DNA of 64,000 nt from the NCBI GenBank assembly GCA_963706685.1, contig CAVPMY010000012.1, positions 56,489 to 120,488 on the forward strand, read 5' to 3'. The notes under the pieces are model-generated. The model was not told the origin of the DNA, searched no databases, and worked only from the letters and a program-made list of their open reading frames with translations. The position numbers and the translations under genes are program-made. This DNA is from CADEEN01 sp963706685. Lineage in GTDB: Bacteria > Pseudomonadota > Gammaproteobacteria > Burkholderiales > Burkholderiaceae_C. Below, one piece after another: positions 9,008-16,124 of the stretch (position 1 is the first letter of the stretch; each line of letters starts with the position of its first letter).

Positions 9008-10021
9008 TCACTCGGGTTTGATGCCCGCGTTCTTGATGACCTTGGTCCACAGGTCGAGCTCGCTCTGCACGAACTTGGTGTAGGCGGCGGGGCCCGGCGC
9101 CGGCACGACGAAGCCCACCGACTCGAGGCGCTGCTTGATCTCCGGCGACGTCATGATCTTGCGCAGTGCGGCATCGAGCTTGTCGACGATCGGCTGCGGC
9201 GTGCCCTTGATCGCCGACAGGCCCGACCACGACAGCGCCTGAAAGCCGGGCAGCCCGCTCTCGGCGATGGTCGGCACGTCCGGGTACAGCGGGTTGCGCT
9301 GCAAGCTGGTGACCGCCAGCGCCCGCAGCTTGCCGGCCTTGACGTGCGGCAGCGCCGTGTCCTGGTTGATGAACATCAGCGGGATCTGGCCGCCCAGCAG
9401 ATCCTGCATCATCGGCCCGCCGCCGCGGTAGGGGATGCCGACCATGAAGAAGCCCTTGCAGTCCTTCGTGCCGGCCGGGCATTCGCTGGCCCGTTGCTTG
9501 AGCAGTTCCATCGCCATGTGGCCCGAGGCTGCGTGCGTATAGCCGTAGTTGAGCTTGCCCGGATTGGCGCGCACATAGTCGACCAGTTCCTTGTAGGTCT
9601 TGAACGGCGTGCTGGCATTGACCACGAGCAGGTTGGGTCCCGAGTGCACCTGCGTCAGGTGCACGAAGTCCTTCATGCTGTCGTAGCCGAGCTTCGGGTC
9701 CAACCCATGCGCGACGGCGTTCTGGCCGACGCCGGTCTGCACGATCGTGTAGCCATCGGGTGTCATGCCCTTGGCGCGCAGCGTGCCGATGGTGCCGCCG
9801 GCGCCGCCGATGTTGTCGACGACGAACTGCTGGCCGAGTTCCTTGGACAGCGCCTCGGCGATCATGCGCGCCATCACGTCGCTGGTGCCTCCGGCGGGGA
9901 ACGGGCTGACGATCTTGACCGGCTTGGTGGGCCAGCTGTCCTGGGCCGCCGCGGGCAGCGCCAAGCTGCATGCCAAGGCTGTGAAGGCCGAGGCGGCCAG
10001 GACGTTTCTGCGCAAGCGCAT
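9008..10021 (-). CDS. Bug/TctC-family periplasmic solute-binding protein
   Basis: A 337-residue secreted binding protein of the tripartite tricarboxylate transporter class. Residues 1-26 are a cleavable signal peptide (MRLRRNVLAASAF... ending ALPAAA), followed by the family start WPTKPVKIVSPFPAGGTSD, VDNIGGAGGTIGT and the GIPYRGGGPMMQDLLGGQI region. Such proteins usually capture carboxylates. No TctA or TctB membrane partner is visible in this window, which is common for the many orphan Bug proteins of Burkholderiales. Being second in the gudD operon, it probably binds an aldarate or a related sugar acid; this is contextual and unproven. It starts 20 bp after gudD ends. Confidence 0.9.
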   Translation of the reverse strand: MRLRRNVLAASAFTALACSLALPAAAQDSWPTKPVKIVSPFPAGGTSDVMARMIAEALSKELGQQFVVDNIGGAGGTIGTLRAKGMTPDGYTIVQTGVGQNAVAHGLDPKLGYDSMKDFVHLTQVHSGPNLLVVNASTPFKTYKELVDYVRANPGKLNYGYTHAASGHMAMELLKQRASECPAGTKDCKGFFMVGIPYRGGGPMMQDLLGGQIPLMFINQDTALPHVKAGKLRALAVTSLQRNPLYPDVPTIAESGLPGFQALSWSGLSAIKGTPQPIVDKLDAALRKIMTSPEIKQRLESVGFVVPAPGPAAYTKFVQSELDLWTKVIKNAGIKPE

Positions 10022-10040
10022 GTCGATGTCCTTTGCGAAG

Positions 10041-11387
10041 TCAGCCGGTGCGGTCGAGCGCCGGCCGTTTGGGGTTGAAGGTCCAGCCGGGAATCAGGGA
10101 TTGCATCGCTGCGGCATCGTCGCGAGCACCCAGCCCGTGTTGCAGGTAGAGCTGATGCGCTTTCTCGACCTCGGCCATGTCGAGCTCGACACCGAGGCCG
10201 GGCTTCTTCGGCACCTGCACATGGCCGCCGACGATCTGCAACGGCTGTTTCGTCAGCCGCTGGCCGTCCTGCCAGATCCAATGCGTGTCGATCGCCGTCA
10301 CCTTGCCCGGCGCCGCGGCGCCGACCTGCGTGAACATCGCCAGCGAGACATCGAAGTGGTTGTTCGAATGCGAGCCCCAGGTCAGGCCCCAGTCGCGGCA
10401 GGTCTGGGCCACGCGCACGCTGCCGGCCATGGTCCAGAAATGCGGATCGGCCAGCGGGATGTCCACGGACTGCAGCGACAGCGCATGCACCAGCTGGCGC
10501 CAATCGGTGGCGATCATGTTGGTCGCCGTCGGCAAGCCGGTGGCGCGGCGGAACTCGGCCATCACTTCGCGGCCCGAGAAGCCTTCTTCGGCGCCGCAAG
10601 GGTCTTCGGCATAGGCGACGACGCCGCGCATGTCGCGCATCAGGCGGATCGCGTCCTTCAACAGCCAGCCGCCGTTCGGGTCGAGCGTGATGCGCGCGTC
10701 GGGGTAACGCTCGTGCAGGGCGACGATGGCCTCGACCTCGTCTTCGCCGCGCAGCACGCCGCCCTTCAACTTGAAGTCGTTGAAGCCGTAGCGCTCGCGC
10801 GCGGCTTCGGCCTGGCGGACGATGGCTTGCGGCGTCAGCGCTTCGGCATGCCGCACCCGAAACCATGCGTTGTCTGCGTCTGGTTCTTCGCGATAGGGCA
10901 GGTCGGTCTTCTTCTTGTCGCCGACGTAGAACAGGTAGCCGAGCATCTCGACCGACTCGCGCTGCTGGCCTTCGCCGAGAAGTGCGGCCACCGGCACGCC
11001 GAGATGCTGGCCGAGCAGGTCGAGCAGCGCTGACTCGATCGCGGTCACCGCGTGGATGGTGGTGCGCAGATCGAAGGTTTGTTGCCCGCGGCCGCCGGCA
11101 TCGCGGTCGGCGAAGCGCTCCTGCACCGAACGCAGCACAGCCTGCACGTTGCCGACCGATTGGCCGACGACCAGCGGCGCCGCATCTTCGAGCGTGGCGC
11201 GGATCTTCTCGCCGCCCGGCACTTCGCCGACACCCGTGTTGCCGGCGCTGTCGGTGAGGATGACGAGGTTGCGCGTGAAGAACGGGCCATGCGCGCCCGA
11301 CAGGTTGAGCAGCATGCCGTCGCGGCCGGCGACCGGGATGGCTTGCAGCGTGACGATCTTGGGCGTGGCACTCATGGCAATCGGCAT
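10041..11387 (-). CDS. gudD: D-glucarate dehydratase
   Basis: Cytosolic enolase-superfamily enzyme converting D-glucarate (and L-idarate) to 5-keto-4-deoxy-glucarate. The 448-residue product can be followed along E. coli GudD nearly end to end: IPVAGRDGMLLNLSGAH, FFTRNLVI, GVGEVPGGEKIR, FADRDAGGRG, TFDLRTTIHAV, the base motif FNDFKLKGG, the metal ligands RITLDPNGGW and YAEDPCGAEE, IPLADPHFWTM, the His in WGSHSNNHFD, and GARDDA near the end. Start ATG 11387 gives the family N-terminus; ATG 11375 is a close alternative. It is the first gene of the six-gene minus-strand aldarate operon and is preceded by a promoter with an embedded palindromic operator. Confidence 0.95.
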   Translation of the reverse strand: MPIAMSATPKIVTLQAIPVAGRDGMLLNLSGAHGPFFTRNLVILTDSAGNTGVGEVPGGEKIRATLEDAAPLVVGQSVGNVQAVLRSVQERFADRDAGGRGQQTFDLRTTIHAVTAIESALLDLLGQHLGVPVAALLGEGQQRESVEMLGYLFYVGDKKKTDLPYREEPDADNAWFRVRHAEALTPQAIVRQAEAARERYGFNDFKLKGGVLRGEDEVEAIVALHERYPDARITLDPNGGWLLKDAIRLMRDMRGVVAYAEDPCGAEEGFSGREVMAEFRRATGLPTATNMIATDWRQLVHALSLQSVDIPLADPHFWTMAGSVRVAQTCRDWGLTWGSHSNNHFDVSLAMFTQVGAAAPGKVTAIDTHWIWQDGQRLTKQPLQIVGGHVQVPKKPGLGVELDMAEVEKAHQLYLQHGLGARDDAAAMQSLIPGWTFNPKRPALDRTG

Positions 11388-11430
11388 GGAGGTCTTAAGA
11401 CAGTGGCGGCGGAAGTGAAACTGCCGCCAT

Positions 11431-11468
11431 GTTGTACGTCATCGTACAACTTGCATCGATCCTGTCAA
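11431..11468 (-). promoter_or_regulatory. gudD operon promoter with GntR-type operator
   Basis: On the minus strand TTGACA (11463-11468, overlapping the gntR stop codon) is followed after 16 bp by TACGAT (11441-11446), a plausible sigma-70 pair. The -10 lies inside a perfect palindrome GTTGTACG-TCAT-CGTACAAC (11431-11450), the right size for a FadR/GntR dimer. Downstream, 11392-11401 is a 10-bp palindrome GTCTTAAGAC and 11404-11429 forms a 7-bp stem. Binding by the adjacent regulator, with release by a uronate or aldarate, is inferred. Confidence 0.65.
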
Positions 11469-12244
11469 GCGGCTTTGCGCGCCCCGCGCCCGGGCGCGCG
11501 AGCACGGGCCGGCAGCACCTGCGCCCGGCGGCGGCGCTCGCGGCTGTTGGCCAGGTGGGTGCGCATCGCCGCGCGCGCGGCCTCGGCATCGCGCGCCACG
11601 ATTGCGTCGTAGATGTTCTCGTGCTCGGCGTTGACGCGGCGCAGGAATTCGCGCCGCTCGTCGGTCATCGCCACCGGGGCATCGAGGCGCGCGCGCGGAA
11701 TCATGCTCGAGCCGAGGGTGGTCATCAGTTCGGCGAAATGCGGGTTTTGCGTGGCCCGCGCGATCTCCAGATGGAAACGGAAATCGGAAGCCACCGCGTC
11801 GTGCCCGGCGTGCAACGCGACGCTGAAGTCGTCGAGCGCAGCCCGCATCGCGCCCAGGTTGGCCTCGCTGCAGCGCTGAGCGGCCAATGCCGCGGCCTCG
11901 GTCTCGAGGCCGATACGCAGCTCGAGCATCGCGACCACGTCCTGCAAGGTCGACAATTGCTCGGGCGTGATGCGAAATGGCGCCGCCTCGCCGGGCCCCG
12001 TAACGAAGGTGCCGATGCCGTGCCGCGTCATCACCTGGCCGGCGGCCTGCAACTTGGACAACGCCTCGCGCACGACGGTGCGGCTGACGCCGAAGCCGGC
12101 CATGATCTCGGCTTCGGTGGGCAGCTTTTCGCCACGCGCCAGGCGGCCGTCGCGGATGCGGTCGCCGAGCGATTCGACCAGTTCGAGCGCCAGGTTGCGG
12201 CCGCGCCGCGGCGCGGGAGGAGGGAGCGCTTTGCGTGCGGACAT
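11465..12244 (-). CDS. FadR-subfamily GntR transcriptional regulator of the hexuronate/aldarate locus
   Basis: A 259-residue DNA-binding regulator. An N-terminal winged helix-turn-helix spans about residues 15-85 (LGDRIRDGRLARGEKLPTE, GVSRTVVREALSKLQAAG, RHGIGTFV), followed by an all-helical FCD effector domain from about 100 to 235 (LELRIGLETEAAALAA, FHLEIARATQN, EHENIYDAI) with histidines that can bind a metal and a carboxylate ligand. The tail is Arg/Ala-rich. It is located between the catabolic operons and reads in the same direction as gudD. Near-identical palindromes in front of gudD and udh make it the likely local repressor. The ligand cannot be told from sequence. Confidence 0.9.
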   Translation of the reverse strand: MSARKALPPPAPRRGRNLALELVESLGDRIRDGRLARGEKLPTEAEIMAGFGVSRTVVREALSKLQAAGQVMTRHGIGTFVTGPGEAAPFRITPEQLSTLQDVVAMLELRIGLETEAAALAAQRCSEANLGAMRAALDDFSVALHAGHDAVASDFRFHLEIARATQNPHFAELMTTLGSSMIPRARLDAPVAMTDERREFLRRVNAEHENIYDAIVARDAEAARAAMRTHLANSRERRRRAQVLPARARAPGRGARKAA

Positions 12245-12275
12245 CGCGATTCGTGAAAACCCTTAGTACAACGCC

Positions 12276-12321
12276 TTGACGGCGCCGAGACTTCAGTGAA
12301 TCATTTAGTTGTACGACAACT
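12276..12321 (+). promoter_or_regulatory. udh promoter and operator
   Basis: TTGACG (12276-12281), a 17-bp spacer and AATCAT (12299-12304) form a fair promoter reading toward udh. It is followed at once by the inverted repeat AGTTGT-ACG-ACAACT (12307-12321), which shares the GTTGTACG half-site with the gudD operator though its halves are closer together. A further half-site GTACAAC lies at 12266-12272. Position over the expected transcription start suggests repression. Confidence 0.5.
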
Positions 12322-12388
12322 GATGACAACCCTGGATCGACCCGATGGTGCCGCAACCTGGGCAAACGATCAAGGCCGACAGACAAAG

Positions 12389-13210
12389 ATGCTTGCCACC
12401 CCCGCTTCGACAATCCGCTTTCGCCGTCTGCTGCTCACCGGGGCGGCCGGCAACCTGGGCGCCGAACTGCGCCCGCGCCTGAAGGCCTATTGCGAAACCT
12501 TGCGCCTGTCGCATCGCAAGCCCTTCGGCGACGCCGGGCCCGGCGAAGAGATCGTGCTGGCGTCGCTCGAAGACAAGGCGCAGGTGCTTGCGCTGCTGCA
12601 GGATGTGGATGCCGTGGTGCACATGGGCGGCGTCTCGACCGAACAGCCGTGGGAGCCGATCCTGGCCGGCAACATCGTCGGCATGGTCAACCTGTACGAG
12701 GCGGCGCGCAAGCACAAGACCAGGCGCATCGTCTTTGCCAGTTCCAACCACGTCACCGGCTTCTACCGCCAGGACGAGGTCATCACGCCGAAGGATCCGG
12801 TGCGCCCCGACGGCTACTACGGCCTGAGCAAGGCCTTTGGCGAAAACCTGGCGCAGCTGTACTGGGACCGGCATGGCATCGAGACGGTGAGCCTGCGCAT
12901 CGGCTCGTCGTTCGGCGAACCGAAAGACCGCCGCATGCTCGCCACCTGGATGAGCTTCGACGACACCGAGCGCCTGGTCGTGGCCGCACTCACCGCACCG
13001 ATCGTCGGCCACAGCATCCTCTACGGTGTCAGCGACAACACCACGACCTGGTGGGACAACACCAGCGCCAGACACATCGGCTACCGCCCGCGAGACAGCT
13101 CGGAGCCGTTCCGCGCTGCCGTCGAGGCGCGCCAGCAGACGATCGACCGCAGTGACCCGGCGGCCCTCTACCAGGGCGGCGGCTTTGTCAAGCAGGGTCA
13201 TTACGACTGA
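12389..13210 (+). CDS. udh: Uronate dehydrogenase (NAD-dependent)
   Basis: Short-chain dehydrogenase-type enzyme that oxidises D-galacturonate or D-glucuronate to the corresponding aldarolactone. The 273-residue product begins with the Rossmann motif LLLTGAAGNLG, contains VVHMGGVSTEQPWEPIL, FASSNHVTGFY with the catalytic Ser region, and the YxxxK pair at Y144/K148 (YYGLSK), then IGSSFGEPKDRR. Length and motifs match known bacterial Udh enzymes. The open frame continues upstream to 12296, but ATG 12389 gives the usual N-terminus and places the operator outside the coding region. It opens the plus-strand operon that continues with a TRAP transporter and a lactonase. Confidence 0.9.
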   Translation: MLATPASTIRFRRLLLTGAAGNLGAELRPRLKAYCETLRLSHRKPFGDAGPGEEIVLASLEDKAQVLALLQDVDAVVHMGGVSTEQPWEPILAGNIVGMVNLYEAARKHKTRRIVFASSNHVTGFYRQDEVITPKDPVRPDGYYGLSKAFGENLAQLYWDRHGIETVSLRIGSSFGEPKDRRMLATWMSFDDTERLVVAALTAPIVGHSILYGVSDNTTTWWDNTSARHIGYRPRDSSEPFRAAVEARQQTIDRSDPAALYQGGGFVKQGHYD

Positions 13211-13282
13211 CCGCCACCCCTTTCCGACCGTTTAACCCTGCGCCAATTCGCGGCGCTATTCACTTCTCAGGAGACACGACTC

Positions 13283-14257
13283 ATGACGCTACGCAGAACC
13301 CTCATCGCCGCGGCGATCGGTGTGCTGGCCGCCTTCGGCGCCCAGGCCCAGAACTTCGTCCTCAAGGCCGCGGACACGCACCCGGCCGGCTACCCCACGG
13401 TGGTGGCGGTCGAGAACATGGGCAAGAAGCTCGAGGAGGCCACCAAGGGCCGCATCAAGATGCAGATGTTCCCGGGCGCCGTGCTTGGCCAGGAGAAGGA
13501 AACGGTCGAGCAGACGCAGCTCGGCGCGATCCAGATCGCACGCATCTCGCTCGGCGTGATCGGCCCGGTCGTGCCCGAGGTCAACGTCTTCAACATGCCT
13601 TTTGTGTTCCGCGACATCGCGCACATGCGCAAGGTGATCGACGGCCCGATCGGCGACGAGCTGCTGCAGAAGGTCAGCGACAGCCCGGCCAAGCTGATCG
13701 GCCTGGGCTGGATGGACGGCGGCTCGCGCAGCCTGTACACCAAGAAGCCGGTGCGTACGCCCGCCGACCTGGCCGGCCTGAAGGTGCGCATGATGGGCAA
13801 CCCGTTGTTCGTCGACACGATGAACGCGATGGGCGGCAACGGCATCAGCATGGCTTATGGCGAAGTCTTCAGCGCGCTGCAGACTGGCGTCATCGACGGC
13901 GCCGAGAACAATCCGCCGAGCTACTTCACCGCCAACCACTACAACACGCCGGCCAAGTACTACGCGCAGACCAACCACCTGATCATTCCAGAGATCTTCG
14001 TCATGTCCAAGGTCACGTGGGACAAGCTGAGCAAGGACGACCAGGCGCTGGTGAAGAAGGTCTCGCGCGAGGCCCAGCTCGACCAGCGTGCGCTTTGGGA
14101 CAAGAGCGTCGCCGATTACACCGGCAAGCTCAAGGCCGCCGGCATCGAGTTCATCAACGTCGATACCAAGCCCTTCTACGAGGCGACTGCCCCGGTGCGC
14201 GCCAAGTACGGCGCCGACTTCACGGGCCTGATGAAGCGCATCGACGCCACCAACTAA
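13283..14257 (+). CDS. TRAP transporter solute-binding protein, DctP family
   Basis: A 324-residue periplasmic receptor of a TRAP transporter. Residues 1-22 are a signal peptide (LIAAAIGVLAAFGAQA) and the mature part shows the DctP family pattern: LKAADTHPAGYPTV, GAVLGQEKETVEQ, the VRMMGNPLFVDTMNAMG segment that contains the carboxylate-clamping arginine region, and GVIDGAENNPPSY. Start ATG 13283 follows AGGAG. The substrate is probably a hexuronate or aldarate, judging from udh upstream and the lactonase downstream. The gene is separated from dctQ by a strong hairpin that may set receptor to permease ratio. Confidence 0.9.
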   Translation: MTLRRTLIAAAIGVLAAFGAQAQNFVLKAADTHPAGYPTVVAVENMGKKLEEATKGRIKMQMFPGAVLGQEKETVEQTQLGAIQIARISLGVIGPVVPEVNVFNMPFVFRDIAHMRKVIDGPIGDELLQKVSDSPAKLIGLGWMDGGSRSLYTKKPVRTPADLAGLKVRMMGNPLFVDTMNAMGGNGISMAYGEVFSALQTGVIDGAENNPPSYFTANHYNTPAKYYAQTNHLIIPEIFVMSKVTWDKLSKDDQALVKKVSREAQLDQRALWDKSVADYTGKLKAAGIEFINVDTKPFYEATAPVRAKYGADFTGLMKRIDATN

Positions 14258-14273
14258 CAACAAAGCAACGACA

Positions 14274-14299
14274 GCAGCGCCACCCGCGGGTGGCGCTGC
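14274..14299 (+). promoter_or_regulatory. Perfect 26-nt palindrome between dctP and dctQ
   Basis: GCAGCGCCACCC pairs exactly with its reverse complement GGGTGGCGCTGC on either side of a GC centre. Transcribed, it would be a stable stem-loop just after the binding-protein stop and 12 bp before dctQ. There is no U-run, so full termination is not expected. Intercistronic hairpins at this place in transporter operons can protect the upstream message and so give more receptor than permease. Confidence 0.65.
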
Positions 14300-14311
14300 C
14301 GGGGCAGCGCC

Positions 14312-14830
14312 ATGGCCGAAACCTTTCACCGCTTCAACGATCGCCTGTACCAGTTCTGCATCTGGGTCTCGGCCATCTCGATCGTCGTCATGTCGATGAT
14401 CATCCCGTGGGGCATCTTTGCGCGCTACGTGCTCGGCACCGGCTCGCGCTGGCCCGAGCCGGTGGCGATCTTGCTGATGGTGCTGTTCACCTTTCTCGGC
14501 TCGGCGGTCAGCTACCGGGCCGGTGCGCACATCGCTGTCGCGATGCTCACCGACCGCCTGCCGGAGGGCATCGCGAAACCGCTGCGCGGCGTCATCCACC
14601 TGCTGATGCTGGCCGTGGCGCTGTTCATGTTGTATTACGGCACGACGCTGTGCATCGAAACCTGGCACCAGACCATCGGCCAGTTGCCGTGGATGCCGGT
14701 CGGCCTGACCTACACGCCGGTGCCGATCGCCGGCTTCATCACCGCGCTGTTCGTCATCGAAGTGATCTTCTTCGGCAGCCAGAAACAACGCGAGGTGATC
14801 ACGCTCGATCACCTCGCCGAAGAAGCCTGA
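14312..14830 (+). CDS. TRAP transporter small membrane subunit, DctQ family
   Basis: A 172-residue inner-membrane protein with four predicted transmembrane helices at about residues 18-38, 52-72, 92-112 and 133-155, typical of DctQ. Signature pieces are RYVLGTGSRWPEP, FTFLGSAVSYRAGAHI and PVGLTYTPVPIAGF. It pairs with the large subunit encoded 10 bp downstream to drive sodium-coupled uptake of the substrate delivered by the DctP receptor. The substrate is inferred from context as a uronate or aldarate. Confidence 0.9.
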   Translation: MAETFHRFNDRLYQFCIWVSAISIVVMSMIIPWGIFARYVLGTGSRWPEPVAILLMVLFTFLGSAVSYRAGAHIAVAMLTDRLPEGIAKPLRGVIHLLMLAVALFMLYYGTTLCIETWHQTIGQLPWMPVGLTYTPVPIAGFITALFVIEVIFFGSQKQREVITLDHLAEEA

Positions 14831-14840
14831 GCGAGCTGAC

Positions 14841-16124
14841 ATGGACGCCTTCATCCTGCTCGGCTCGTTCGGGCTGCTGATCATCATCGGCATGCCGGTG
14901 GCCTACGCGATGGGCTTGTCGGCGCTGATCGGCGCGCTGTGGATCGACATCCCGATCGGCGCCATCATGATCCAGATCGCCGCCGGGGTGAACAAGTTCT
15001 CGCTGCTGGCGATTCCCTTCTTCGTGCTCGCCGGCGCGATCATGGCCGAAGGCGGCATGGCGCGGCGCCTGGTCGCCTTCGCCGGCGTGCTGGTGGGTTT
15101 CATCCGCGGCGGGCTGTCGCTGGTCAACATCCTGGCATCGACGTTCTTCGGCGCCATCTCCGGCTCGTCGATGGCCGACACCGCGTCGATCGGTTCGGTG
15201 CTGATTCCCGAGATGGCCAAGAAGGGCTATCCGCGCGCCTTCGCCACCGCGGTCACCGTCAGCGGCTCGGTGCAGGCGATCCTGATCCCACCGTCGCACA
15301 ACGCCGTCATCTACTCGCTGGCGGCTGGTGGTTCGGTCTCGATCGCGGCCCTGTTCGTCGCCGGCGTGCTGCCCGGCCTGCTGCTCGGCCTGACGCTGGC
15401 CGTGCTCTGCCTGTTCATCGCCAAGAAGAAGGACTTTCCGCGCGGCGAGCGCATCCCGCTCAAGCAGGCGCTGAAGATCTGCGCCGATGCGCTGTGGGGC
15501 CTGATGACGATGGTCATCATCCTCGGCGGCATCCTGTCGGGTGTGTTCACGGCCACCGAGTCGGCGGCGATTGCCGTCGTCTGGGCCTTCCTGGTGACGA
15601 TGTTCATCTACCGCGACTACAAGTGGCGCGAGCTGCCCAAGCTGGCGCACCGCACGGTGAAGACGCTGTCGATCGTCATGATCCTGATCGGCTTTGCCGC
15701 GGCCTTCGGCTTCATCATGACGCTGATGCAGATTCCGCAGCACATCACCAATGCGTTCACGTCGGTATCCGACCAGCGCTGGGTCGTGCTGCTGATGATG
15801 AATGCGTTGCTGCTGATCCTGGGCACGCTGATGGACATGGCGCCGCTGATCCTGATCATGACGCCGATCCTGCTGCCGGTGGCGACGCAGCTTGGCGTCG
15901 ACCCGGTGCAGTTCGGCATGATCATGATGGTCAACCTCGGCATGGGACTGATCACGCCGCCGGTCGGCGGCGTGCTGTTCGTCGGCAGCGCCATCGCCAA
16001 GGTGCCGATCGAGCAGGTCATCAAGGCGCTTTACCCGTTCTTCGGCGCGATGCTTTTCGTGCTGGCGCTGGTGACCTATGTGCCGGCGATCTCACTCTGG
16101 CTGCCCGGGGTCTTTGGACTGTGA
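14841..16124 (+). CDS. TRAP transporter large membrane subunit, DctM family
   Basis: A 427-residue, highly hydrophobic protein with about 12 transmembrane helices, the transport channel of the TRAP system. Family motifs include LIIIGMPVAYAMGLSA, GGMARRLVAFAG, SGSSMADTASIGSVLIPEM, IPPSHNAVIYSLAAGGSVS and a C-terminal NLGMGLITPPVGGVLFV. It overlaps the following lactonase if that gene starts at GTG 16121 (GTGA overlap), pointing to translational coupling. This subunit and DctQ form the permease of the udh operon. Confidence 0.93.
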   Translation: MDAFILLGSFGLLIIIGMPVAYAMGLSALIGALWIDIPIGAIMIQIAAGVNKFSLLAIPFFVLAGAIMAEGGMARRLVAFAGVLVGFIRGGLSLVNILASTFFGAISGSSMADTASIGSVLIPEMAKKGYPRAFATAVTVSGSVQAILIPPSHNAVIYSLAAGGSVSIAALFVAGVLPGLLLGLTLAVLCLFIAKKKDFPRGERIPLKQALKICADALWGLMTMVIILGGILSGVFTATESAAIAVVWAFLVTMFIYRDYKWRELPKLAHRTVKTLSIVMILIGFAAAFGFIMTLMQIPQHITNAFTSVSDQRWVVLLMMNALLLILGTLMDMAPLILIMTPILLPVATQLGVDPVQFGMIMMVNLGMGLITPPVGGVLFVGSAIAKVPIEQVIKALYPFFGAMLFVLALVTYVPAISLWLPGVFGL

